Below, piece after piece: positions 20,015 to 29,000 of a stretch of 64,000 nt of DNA. A model generated the notes under the pieces. It ran no database searches. It was not told the origin of the DNA and saw nothing but the letters and a program-made list of their open reading frames with translations. Source of the stretch: Corynebacterium amycolatum SK46 (lineage in GTDB: Bacteria > Actinomycetota > Actinomycetes > Mycobacteriales > Mycobacteriaceae); the NCBI RefSeq assembly GCF_000173655.1, contig NZ_ABZU01000001.1, positions 282,231 through 346,230 on the forward strand, given 5' to 3'. Both the position numbers and the translations under genes were made by a program. How positions within the stretch are numbered: position 1 is the first letter of the stretch; each line of letters begins with the position of its first letter.

Positions 20015-20033
20015 TTAGGCACGCCTTACCTTA
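20015..20033 (-). promoter_or_regulatory. DtxR-type iron box
   Basis: On the minus strand the 19-mer TAAGGTAAGGCGTGCCTAA matches the DtxR consensus TWAGGTTAGSCTAACCTWA at 15 of 19 positions, including the AGG/CCT arms. It lies about 86 bp upstream of the siderophore-binding lipoprotein gene, where it would cover the promoter. It is a strong candidate for iron-dependent repression of the operon. Confidence 0.8.
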
Positions 20034-20050
20034 CAGCTTGGGGCGGAGCG

Positions 20051-20090
20051 AAAAAAGCGCCCTGCTAGTGGTGGTTTTACTAGCAGGGCG
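20051..20090 (-). terminator. Rho-independent terminator after the MarR genes
   Basis: A perfect 12-bp stem (20058-20069 with 20079-20090) with a 9-nt loop is followed, on the minus strand, by a run of six T. It lies just past the stop of the downstream MarR gene and should end the long leftward SNF2-to-MarR transcript. Confidence 0.88.
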
Positions 20091-20097
20091 TAGGGGC

Positions 20098-20550
20098 TTA
20101 TTTCCTGTCGAGAACCGCCTGGAAGCACCTCAGCATCACTTCGCGGTCTTCATTAGCAAGTGGTGAAATAACTTCCTCGCGAACGGTGTCTACGTAATCC
20201 GGTGCCGCTTCGGCAAACACGTGCCGACCAACACCTGTTAGGACGACGACATAATCCGAGTCCGGGTCTTCACCGTGATCTTCGGTGTGAATAAATCCGC
20301 GCTTCTCCAACCTGTTGGTATGCAGCAGCGCGCGAGGATGGTTCCACTTCAATCGATCACAAATCTTGTCAACATGCAGAATCCCATCTTCTACCTCATG
20401 CAGAGCGATGAGCAGGGTAAAGTCCGCGAACGTCAGCCCGGTTCGAGTGCGCAGGCTCCGCTCAATATTGCGCTCCACCTCGCGAAAAGCAGCTACCATC
20501 GACTGCCAAAAGAGCTGTTCATCATCACTCAGCCATTCAAATGAGTTCAT
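20098..20550 (-). CDS. MarR-family transcriptional regulator (downstream paralogue)
   Basis: A 150-residue winged-helix regulator. The N-terminal WLSDDEQLFWQSMVAAFREVERNI is shared with the neighbouring gene's product, and the DNA-binding part includes LTFADFTLLIALHE, KICDRLKWNHPRALLHTNRLEKRGFI and a wing with DPDSDYVVVLT. Its sister gene lies 71 bp upstream, so the two are a tandem duplication that has diverged. The gene is the last of a leftward string that begins with the SNF2 helicase, and a strong terminator follows. Its ligand and target are not evident. Confidence 0.87.
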   Translation of the reverse strand: MNSFEWLSDDEQLFWQSMVAAFREVERNIERSLRTRTGLTFADFTLLIALHEVEDGILHVDKICDRLKWNHPRALLHTNRLEKRGFIHTEDHGEDPDSDYVVVLTGVGRHVFAEAAPDYVDTVREEVISPLANEDREVMLRCFQAVLDRK

Positions 20551-20621
20551 ACTGCTCTAGGCTAATGGTGAGAGCCTCGAAGCGGAGACAAATGAGAAAA
20601 CACTCACAGAAAAACTTTTGG

Positions 20622-21113
20622 CTACTCTGCTTTTCCGTCGGCGGAATCGGTGACCGTAGCATTGGCGGTCTCTGCAATCTTATCGAGCACAGCGGAAATC
20701 CCCTGATAGTCGATATTTTCACCGAGCACATCAAACAAAACATGGCGCACAAGCTTCACATGGTTCGGCGCCGCCTTCTCAATCACGGTTCGACCCTGTT
20801 CAGTAAGCGTGACATCGATACCACGGTTATCGCAGGCGCAGCGTTCCTTAGTTACTAGTCCCCGTCGCTCCATGCGAGTAATTTGGTGCGACATTCGGCT
20901 GCGGTCCCATTCCAGGGACTCACACAGGGTGCGCATGCGCACAACATTGTCTTCAGCCTCGGAGAGAACAACCAGAACCGAAAAGTCTGCAGTGGAAATA
21001 TCGAGAGTTTCTTGCAGCTGAAGGTCGATTGACCTATCAACGGCCCGCTTTGCGTTCAGAATTGAGCGCCATAACCGCTGTTCTTCATCACTTAACCACG
21101 GAACATCTTGCAT
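20622..21113 (-). CDS. MarR-family transcriptional regulator (upstream paralogue)
   Basis: A 163-residue MarR-type regulator with N-terminal WLSDEEQRLWRSILNAKRAV, a helix-turn-helix (LCESLEWDRSRMSHQITRMERRGLV) and a wing (DNRGIDVTLTEQGRTVIEKAAP). It begins only 14 bp after the stop of the Rad50-like ATPase gene, which strongly suggests that it belongs to that operon rather than being an independent unit. The paralogue follows 71 bp downstream. The wing carries the cysteines in ERCACDNRG; cysteines in this position are redox-sensing in some MarR proteins, but that is speculation here. Confidence 0.87.
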   Translation of the reverse strand: MQDVPWLSDEEQRLWRSILNAKRAVDRSIDLQLQETLDISTADFSVLVVLSEAEDNVVRMRTLCESLEWDRSRMSHQITRMERRGLVTKERCACDNRGIDVTLTEQGRTVIEKAAPNHVKLVRHVLFDVLGENIDYQGISAVLDKIAETANATVTDSADGKAE

Positions 21114-21127
21114 GTGTACAGAGCCTA

Positions 21128-23785
21128 CTATCTTGAAACCAAATCCTGAATTTTCATAAATTCCGCTCCTGTCACACGATCGAAGCGTGCTTCATCGCAC
21201 GTCAGGACTAGTACCTGCATATCGCGCCCCGCTTTGGCAAGAGCATTATTCATCCGCCGCAAACGGTGTTCGTCTGAATAGCCTAATGCATCATCAATAA
21301 TCACCGGTGCGCCTTGTCCGCCCTCCATTACGCCGGCGACGGCCAAGCGCAGCAGAATGTCCAGCTGTTCCTGCGCTCCACCAGATAGCTCATCGACATC
21401 GAACCTGCCGTCGGCGTTAGACCGTGACTCGATCTGCAAGTCCTCGTTCATCGTGAACTGGGTTCCTGCACCGAACACTCCCCCGCCATACTCTTCGAGC
21501 TTGCGGAGCAAGGGGTCAGCCAGCGCATTCCGCGATGCCGCGCGTGCCTGTGTCATTACCTCCATCAGAGTCTTGGCGGCAGCTGCACGCCGACGCATTG
21601 AGTCCCGATCGCGCTGTGTTCGCTCCACCACGCCTTCTGCTGCTGCAAGCTTCTCATTCGCGCTGTCGAAATAATCCAAGTGCACCCGAATTTCTTGCCG
21701 ACGCTTTTCCAGCTCAGCCAGGCGCTTCTCAACTGCATCTCGCCGCTGCTTAGCACCCGCGAGCGATGCCTCCACATCGTCGGCATCCCGCTGTGCCAGC
21801 TCCTTCTGAGCCGCCGCTAGCTGCTCTTCCGCCACCTGGAAGTCCTTGCCTCGGTTTTCCACCGCAGCAAAGATCTCGGCATCCGAGGCTTTTTCTCGCG
21901 CCGTCGTGAGCGAATCTTCGCGGACCTTCAGGACGGACCGAGCCCCTTCAAGCTCGCTGCTGGCCTTCGTATAGTTGGCGTGTGCAGGACGCTTTTCCAG
22001 CTTCGACAAGCGCATATCAGCATTGTCGCGCTCCGACTCGGCATCCCTACGCCCCACTGCGGCTTCTTCCAGCCGCGGCTTTGCCGCTACCAAGTCAATC
22101 TCCGTCGGCGCATCCTCGCCCGCAAGTTCCCGATACCGCTCGCCGTGTACTCGCGCTTCTTCCTTCGCATCGTCCAACTCTGCTATGAGCTGGTGATACT
22201 CCACACCGTCGGACACCGCTGTTATGGATGTCTCCACCTGGAATTTTGCTTTTTCCGCTTCACGACGTCGTGCGTATGCCTTTTGTGCTTCCGCGACAGA
22301 ATCAGCGCCTGCCGCCTCAAGCTGTTCCTTTAGCGATATCTCTGCTTTTTCCAGCTTGCGCTGCTGCGAATCTGAGCCATCTCCGGGCTGGATAGCAACC
22401 GTGACGTCGCCAACTTCGATGACCAATGGTTTAGTAACCGCACGTTGAACTGTCCCAGCCTCCGGAGCGAGCCCCACTTTCTCGCCGTCGACCGTGACCT
22501 CCTGCGCACTACTAGCCGAGAGCTGCACACTCGGGCTCGACGCCTCCAGCACAGCGGTGGCTGTTGCAACTTCGCGTTCGCAGGTCAACAGTTTTTCCAT
22601 TACCTCCTCGGTAACGGAATTGCGAGCAATTACCTCCTTGTGCTCTGCCAATTGCGCGCGGAGCGCATCGAGCTTCTCCACTCGCTTCGACAGGGCTTCA
22701 ACCAAGCCGCGCTTCTCCCCCAATGCGACTTCAGCTGTAGCCAGCTCTTCTGCCTTTCGAGCTTCGCGGTACGCGGTCACAACCGCATCGCGATTTTCCT
22801 GCGCCTTCTTTAAAGCTGCGACCTCCTTATCGAACGCTTCCTTAAATTCAGCAACTTTCTTCTCTGCGGCGGAATGCTGATCCTTGGCATCTTGTGCCTG
22901 CTGAATGAAGGTTTCCCGCTCTTGCTGAGCCTGTTTAGCTAAGTCCAGCTGCTGCTTCGCCGCTGCAGAGACCTCCTGTGCCTGGGACACGGCAACCCTG
23001 AACTTTTCGAGTTCTTCTAGCGCCTGGCCCCAGTGCTCGACTTCGTTTTTGGCCTCTGGCAACGATGCCCGCTGTGTGTGTTGGCTTTCTTCATTACGAG
23101 CAGCTTCCTCATTGAGCGCCTCGAATTCCCGGACCTTTTTCGCCGCTTCGTCGCGCACCTGCTGGGCTTCCGTCAGCTCTTTGTCTACGTCGGTAAGCTG
23201 CTTGCGCTCTTTGCCATTTTTTTGGAAATAGTTGCCGTATTCAGCTTCAACGGCTTCAAACAGACCTACCTCTTCTGCGGTTTCCGCGCGCTGCCCCGAT
23301 GCCGACTGCAGTGCGCTTGTGACCTGCGCATACCCGCCCAAGGAGAGTGTCTTTTGTGCTTGCCCCTGCTCGGCAACGAAGACCTGCCACAGGTTCTTGG
23401 TGTCTGCATTGTGCATTCGGGCGGCCAGCCACTCTTCCGCCTGGTCATCTTTGAGAACCTCGGCTGACGGAGAGTGGACGGTGACGATTGTGCCGGTGTC
23501 CTTGGTGCTACCAAAGATCTTGTCCAGCGTAAATTCGTAGCCGTCAAGCTCCAGCCGGAGCTTAACCTGCGGCTTTTCCTGGCTGGAGTGACTGTTCAGA
23601 CTAAGCGCTTCACTTGACTTGGACTTCCATTTTGTCGTCAGCGCAACGTGAATAGCTTTGGCGATTGTCGTCTTACCCGACTCGTTTTCACCGGAAATCA
23701 CTACCACACCGCGTTCGGCTAGTCCCGTGATTGAGAGTGAATCAATCGCACGTACATTGTGTAATTCGATGTCGTGAAAACGCAT
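21128..23785 (-). CDS. Rad50/SbcC-like coiled-coil ATPase (YhaN/Rv1278-type)
   Basis: An 885-residue SMC-like ATPase. Walker A SGENESGKTT is at residues 31-40, long coiled coils fill residues 190-400 and 480-740, and the C-terminal ATPase half has the signature LSGGAQEQ (800-807) and Walker B PVIIDDAL (about 827-834), where Asp replaces the usual catalytic Glu. No CxxC zinc hook is present. The coiled coils meet in a globular segment at about residues 400-480 with strand-like runs such as QEVTVDGEKVGL and VIEVGDVTVAIQP. It is 3 bp downstream of the Mre11-like gene, its presumed partner in DNA-end processing or repair. It is closer in style to YhaN than to canonical SbcC. Confidence 0.85.
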   Translation of the reverse strand: MRFHDIELHNVRAIDSLSITGLAERGVVVISGENESGKTTIAKAIHVALTTKWKSKSSEALSLNSHSSQEKPQVKLRLELDGYEFTLDKIFGSTKDTGTIVTVHSPSAEVLKDDQAEEWLAARMHNADTKNLWQVFVAEQGQAQKTLSLGGYAQVTSALQSASGQRAETAEEVGLFEAVEAEYGNYFQKNGKERKQLTDVDKELTEAQQVRDEAAKKVREFEALNEEAARNEESQHTQRASLPEAKNEVEHWGQALEELEKFRVAVSQAQEVSAAAKQQLDLAKQAQQERETFIQQAQDAKDQHSAAEKKVAEFKEAFDKEVAALKKAQENRDAVVTAYREARKAEELATAEVALGEKRGLVEALSKRVEKLDALRAQLAEHKEVIARNSVTEEVMEKLLTCEREVATATAVLEASSPSVQLSASSAQEVTVDGEKVGLAPEAGTVQRAVTKPLVIEVGDVTVAIQPGDGSDSQQRKLEKAEISLKEQLEAAGADSVAEAQKAYARRREAEKAKFQVETSITAVSDGVEYHQLIAELDDAKEEARVHGERYRELAGEDAPTEIDLVAAKPRLEEAAVGRRDAESERDNADMRLSKLEKRPAHANYTKASSELEGARSVLKVREDSLTTAREKASDAEIFAAVENRGKDFQVAEEQLAAAQKELAQRDADDVEASLAGAKQRRDAVEKRLAELEKRRQEIRVHLDYFDSANEKLAAAEGVVERTQRDRDSMRRRAAAAKTLMEVMTQARAASRNALADPLLRKLEEYGGGVFGAGTQFTMNEDLQIESRSNADGRFDVDELSGGAQEQLDILLRLAVAGVMEGGQGAPVIIDDALGYSDEHRLRRMNNALAKAGRDMQVLVLTCDEARFDRVTGAEFMKIQDLVSR

Positions 23786-23788
23786 GAT

Positions 23789-24964
23789 TTATTCCTTCTC
23801 TCCTGCCAGGCGGGCCAGCAAGCGAAGCGCATCGGCTGCTGCGGTGGCTTCAGATTCTGATAGGGGGCTACCGCTCTCGGTTCGTCCTTTACTCAAGACC
23901 GTTAGTTTTTCTGCAGCTATGAGCGGATAACCGGTGAGATTGAGATTAGAGATATCCCCCTCGGACGGAACCACCGTCAAATCGGAGCCACTTTCCCGGC
24001 GATAAAGTGCAGCGAAAAGCTGTTGATACTGCTCAAGTCGGTTTTCAAAGGTAGTCGACTCTGACAGTGTCACGGTTCCTCGCAATGAATACTTCACCGC
24101 TGTGTCTGTCTTCGCCTCGATACCGTCCAGCTCAGCAAAAAACTCATCGAGGTCTTCCGCGCCAGTGATATCCATGTCGATGGCATGAAAAGCCCACTGC
24201 CCCACTCGGTGGGAGGCCACGGTAACTGAGCCTTTTACGGGGTCATCCTCTGCGATTTCGACGACTAGCGCATTGCCGGAATCCCGTTCTTTGTCGTCAT
24301 ACGCTGTGGTTTCGTGTGCGCCGGAGAAATAAATTCTGCCAACATGATCGAGTCGGCTCGTGGAGTGGGAATCCCCCAGCGCAACATAGTGCAACGCCCC
24401 ACGGTCAATAGCTTGTTCCAAGCTGGTCAAATCAATGGTGGCGCCTGCATCAGCACCAAAGCCCTCTACTTGGCCGTGTGCGACCATCACTCGAATTCCA
24501 TCGGCGGGCTCAAGCTCCGTGGCTATTTCCGCCACGATGTCATCTGCCGAATACTTGCCGCGTACTGGCACACCGATGAGTTCCACCCCGTCACGGATGG
24601 AAATGGGCTCGCTGTCTCGAATTACGTAAACTCCTCGGTCTTCCAAAGATTCGAAAGCGCTACGTCGAAAAATGGAAGAGGCATCGAGCGCATCATGGTT
24701 GCCGGGTAGGAGATACACCGGCACCGGTAACTTGGCGATTCGCTCAAGAGCCCGCAGGAACACCTTGTCCGGCAGTGTGTTGGAATCGAACACGTCTCCA
24801 GCGACGACAATGAACTCAGCGCCTTCGCTGGTCGCCAACTCGCCGATGCGATCGATGGCGTTGAGGCGACTTTCGTGGAACCTAGCTTGGGCTTCACCGC
24901 CGTCGAGCTCTAGGAACCACCGAGTCATTCCCAGTTGCCAATCTGAGGTGTGAATGAATTTCAT
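23789..24964 (-). CDS. Mre11/SbcD-like metallophosphoesterase (YhaO/Rv1277-type)
   Basis: A calcineurin-like phosphoesterase of 391 residues, presumed nuclease partner of the downstream Rad50-like ATPase. Motif I is HTSDWQLG (D8, with Gln10 where Mre11 has His), motif II GDVFD (56-60), motif III GNHD (88-91), then AHGQ (His163) and GDSH (197-200) where GHxH is usual. The C-terminal domain has no recognisable motif. The ATG at 24964 is chosen because AAAGGAG precedes it and the SWIM gene ends 2 bp upstream. It may be a nuclease with altered metal coordination. Confidence 0.85.
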   Translation of the reverse strand: MKFIHTSDWQLGMTRWFLELDGGEAQARFHESRLNAIDRIGELATSEGAEFIVVAGDVFDSNTLPDKVFLRALERIAKLPVPVYLLPGNHDALDASSIFRRSAFESLEDRGVYVIRDSEPISIRDGVELIGVPVRGKYSADDIVAEIATELEPADGIRVMVAHGQVEGFGADAGATIDLTSLEQAIDRGALHYVALGDSHSTSRLDHVGRIYFSGAHETTAYDDKERDSGNALVVEIAEDDPVKGSVTVASHRVGQWAFHAIDMDITGAEDLDEFFAELDGIEAKTDTAVKYSLRGTVTLSESTTFENRLEQYQQLFAALYRRESGSDLTVVPSEGDISNLNLTGYPLIAAEKLTVLSKGRTESGSPLSESEATAAADALRLLARLAGEKE

Positions 24965-24966
24965 GA

Positions 24967-26025
24967 CTAGCGCTCCTTTTGTCCCAGGCTCAGCGATTCC
25001 TGCAGATGTTGCCAACAATCTTCCAAATCGGCGACTGCACGAATGGTCTCTCTCGAAATTACGCAGGTTGGCTGCAATGCTTCATGCAGCAAACTGCGGT
25101 CGGTAACTGTTAGTGGATCAATAACCTCAAGCGAAGGAACGCTGACTCGTTCCAAGTCATTGCCCCAGTAGTCGGCTTCGACAGCGAAAAGCTCGGCAAC
25201 CTTTTTCTGCTCGTTGTCACCGCCATCATTTCCACCAGCAACATCCGACTTCTGGTCGGTTTTATTGGGATCCTCCCGAACCGCGCCGCCAAGCCCGAGG
25301 CGCTTCGGCGCAGTCCGGTTTCGCAGCTGTGTTAGTTCCTGAAGCCGGCGTTGCAATTCGCGTTGCGGATAATCGCGCAGCTGCAGTAGCGACAGCGGAT
25401 CGCGGTCGATATCAGCGACAAGTTGAGCTGCGATTGCAACGGTGTGCTTACACACAGGTGCCGGGTCCGGGCAGGTACATTCGCTGTAAATGTGCTCTTC
25501 GCCATCGCAAAGCAGCATTTCCATCTGCTCATACGGCAATTCACCGTGCTCAAACTCCGTGAAAGCCGACGGATTGTTCACTAACCACCGCAGTACGTCG
25601 TCAGTTTGTTTCTGCTCCCGCCGTGGGAACCGAATAAAGACTGAGAATGGTTCCGGCTGGCTGCCCTGCACTTCACCGATGATGTAACCATCCGCGATTC
25701 GAAGCCCCAGCACATTGCCGTCGAATCGGTACTTCTCACCTCTGTGAACACGACCCGAATCGGCGCCACGGATGATGAACTCCCACACCCACCGGGCAAA
25801 AGTAGTACGCGGCTCGACCGCCACGCGCGCTGCGGTTCCACGGCGCTGCTGTCCGGTAAATGCACCGGCCCAGTCCTGGGTGGCTAGGAGCTTTTCAATC
25901 GTCGAGCTGGTCGCTGGCGCGCTTCGCGCCGTAGTCCTTTTACGACCGCGCTTCCCAGAGGGGCCCTTGCCAAACTCGGCAAAGATGACATTGTCGCCCC
26001 ATGTCACGTCTCCGTCACCGGCCAT
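24967..26025 (-). CDS. SWIM zinc-finger protein
   Basis: A 352-residue protein with a SWIM finger CTCPDPAPVCKH (C183, C185, C192, H194), a small zinc-binding fold used for DNA or protein contact. The N-terminus is basic (GKRGRKRTTARS), and a conserved-looking middle region includes RFDGNVLGLRIADGYIIGEVQGSQPEPFSV. No catalytic motif is seen. Its ATG overlaps the SNF2 helicase stop (TAATG), so the two are translationally coupled. SWIM-SNF2 gene pairs are known in actinobacteria, including an HelZ/Rv2102-like pair in mycobacteria, and suggest an accessory role to the helicase. Confidence 0.88.
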   Translation of the reverse strand: MAGDGDVTWGDNVIFAEFGKGPSGKRGRKRTTARSAPATSSTIEKLLATQDWAGAFTGQQRRGTAARVAVEPRTTFARWVWEFIIRGADSGRVHRGEKYRFDGNVLGLRIADGYIIGEVQGSQPEPFSVFIRFPRREQKQTDDVLRWLVNNPSAFTEFEHGELPYEQMEMLLCDGEEHIYSECTCPDPAPVCKHTVAIAAQLVADIDRDPLSLLQLRDYPQRELQRRLQELTQLRNRTAPKRLGLGGAVREDPNKTDQKSDVAGGNDGGDNEQKKVAELFAVEADYWGNDLERVSVPSLEVIDPLTVTDRSLLHEALQPTCVISRETIRAVADLEDCWQHLQESLSLGQKER

Positions 26026-29000
26026 TAGTACCACCTCTTCTGGACTCTAAACGGTGTCACATTGTTGGGAATCGAATCGTCATCAGAGGTTGCGGAATCC
26101 GATGCCGTGGCCTCTGGGGTCACCCCATCGGTCACTGTCCTACCGGACTTTGACTCCGCTGCGTCCATCGATTCACGCAGTGACTGAATCTTGTCCTGGT
26201 CCAATTGCCACAGAGACCGCAAACGGTGAAAGTCCATCTCCGTGAGCTTGGTTTCACCAGCGCGCACAACCGCATCGGCCAATTCTGCCTTCTCGAAAAT
26301 CAGCTCGTCGATACGCTCTTCCAGCGTTCCCACGCTGACCAGCTTGTGCACGTGTACGTCTTTACGCTGACCGATGCGGTAAGAGCGGTCCGTGGCCTGG
26401 TTTTCAACCGCTGGATTCCACCACCTGTCAATGTGAATGACGTGGTTGGCGGCAACCAGGTTGATACCGACACCTGCCGCGAGAGTCGACAGCAAAATGA
26501 TTGGTGGACCGTCCGGGGCATTAAACTCTGCCACTACTTTCTCGCGCTGTGCCGGAGTCATTGCCCCTTGAATAAACGGAATGTCCACGCCAAGGCGCTT
26601 GCTGAAATGAGGGGCGAGCATCTTTCCAAACTCCACGAACTGCGTGAACACAAGCGCGCGTTCACCGTTTTGGACAATCTCATCGACGAGCTCTTCCAGC
26701 CGTGCAACCTTGCCCGAGCGATGCTGCCCATGATTGAGCAGCCCCGAGCCGTCGTGCTGGTAGTGCGCTGGGTGGTTGCAAATCTGCTTCAACTTCATGA
26801 TGCCGCCGAGGATGATGCTCTTTCGCCCGAAGTTGCCAGAGCGGTTCCGCTTCGAGCGCTTAAGCTTGTCCTCGATATCCTTCACGGCTTCCTGATACAA
26901 GAAAGCCTGCTCCGTCGTGAGAGGAACCATTTCCACCTGCTCATTCTTCTTAGGCAGGTCCGGCGCAATAGCTGGATCCGACTTGAGTCGGCGCAGGATA
27001 AAAGGTGCTGTAATCGACTGCAATTGCAGTAGCATTTCCGCATTCCCATCACGCTCGATGGGAATCGCAAACTTGTTGCGAAATGCATTCGCCGACCCCA
27101 GCATGCCTGGGTTACAGAAATCCATGATGGTGCGTAGCTCGCCCAAGTCGTTTTCCACCGGAGTACCAGTCATGGCGATGTTGTGTCGCGAGCCCAGGCT
27201 CCGTAGCGCTCTGGATACCTGCGCGTTGGGGTTCTTAATTGCCTGTGCTTCGTCGGCAATAACATGATCCCACTGCACTTGGGAAAGTTCCTTCACATCG
27301 CGGGTAGCAACACCATAGGTCGTCACAACAACATCGTGTTTTCCGATAAATTCCTGTAGTTCTTCACCATGAGGGCGGTTTGAACCATGCAGCAGCCCAA
27401 CCTTGAGCTCTGGAGTGAACTTTGCCGCTTCTGCTGCCCAATTGCGCAGCACACCTGTCGGAACGACCAGAAGCGAAGCCTTGTGCTCTTGATCCGTCGC
27501 ATCCGCTTGACGACGGCAGCGCTCAAACTCCAACAGCGCCAGAATTTGCACAGTCTTTCCAAGCCCCATGTCGTCAGCGAGAATGACACCGAAGCCGCGG
27601 TTGGACATATCCGCCAGCCACTCAACACCGCGCTGTTGATACTCTCGCAGCTCACCGACAAAACTCGGTGGCACCTCGACCGACTCTATGAGAGGCGTGG
27701 AACCGTCTGAGTACTTCGACACCAAAGCCTTGAGCCAAGAGGGATCTCTGGGGGCGACTGGCACTGCTGATGGAGCTTGCGACTCCAAGCCACCGTCGAA
27801 GACCAGCTCTTTCAGGGTGGCTTGCCCCTTACCGGTTTCCTCCCCGGCCTTGGTCTGCTCCACCAAAAACTTCAGGGCTTCCCTAGCTACCTCTGGATTC
27901 GCGTGCACCCAATGGTCTCGCAGATGCACTAGTCCCGTACTCGATGCAGCGAGCTCACGCATTTCTGCTTCCGTCAGTACGGCATCCCCCACGGCCAGCT
28001 TCCACTCGTAATCAACCAGTTGGTCAAATCCGAGTTTCGGTTCCGAACGGCGCCCAGCAGGCCCCGTCGGGTCTAACTGGACGACTTCAGTGTGCAACTG
28101 CAGGGTGGTCTCCACCGACTTCCAGTTCGGCGGCAGCATCACATCGATATCGACCTTTGCCAGCTGCGAGATGCCATCAGTCATAAGCTCTATCAGCTGC
28201 TCTGAGGTCAGCAGCAGATCTAAGCCCGGGTGGCCCGCAGCTTTCGCGTATTTGAGCGTTGGGAATGCCTCTTGCGCAGCCAATAGCTGCGGGCGAAGCA
28301 ACGACAACACGGACCGGCGACACATTTCTGGGTTCAGGCGCTCCGGAGCTGCGACGCCGATGCGGTAGTACATCCGCAATGGCCATAGAGTCTCATGTTC
28401 CACTGCGGCCGAACGAGGATCGAAGCGAATTACTGAGCCGCCTTCTTCATCCGCTCGATCCCGCAACTCCAACAGCTGCGGGAGATCCACATCCGGCAAA
28501 TCTTCCAGCTGGCCTTCAAAACCAACGGGTTCCTGCACCATTAGCTGCAGGCGAACATCCTCGCCATCGGCCGACAGCCTCCACTTTGCCAGCGACTGAG
28601 CCACCCCCGGCGTCGCACGCCCCAGGGACTGCGACTGCAACAACGACCGCACGAAGCTCTGACGCTGTTCTGCCGGTTCATCCAAATCGGCCAGGAGCGC
28701 GTTGGTGACCCAATGAAACATCCGATTGATGAAATCTTCAGCCACCGTGGCACCTCCGTTATCAATCAACACCGGTGGTGTACGGGAAATGACCTGACTC
28801 TGCCAGGCAATCTCACTCAACCCCTCCGACATCCGCCACGTCGGCCACCACTCATTGTCTTCCCACGTCAGCCCCACCAATGCCCGCCCAGAGCGTGCGA
28901 AAGCATCCAATCCCTGTACAACATCTACAAAGAACCGAAGATCCGGCGCCATCGCCTCAGAGGAAGCTTCCTCCTGCAATTGCACCAGTACTGTCACAGC

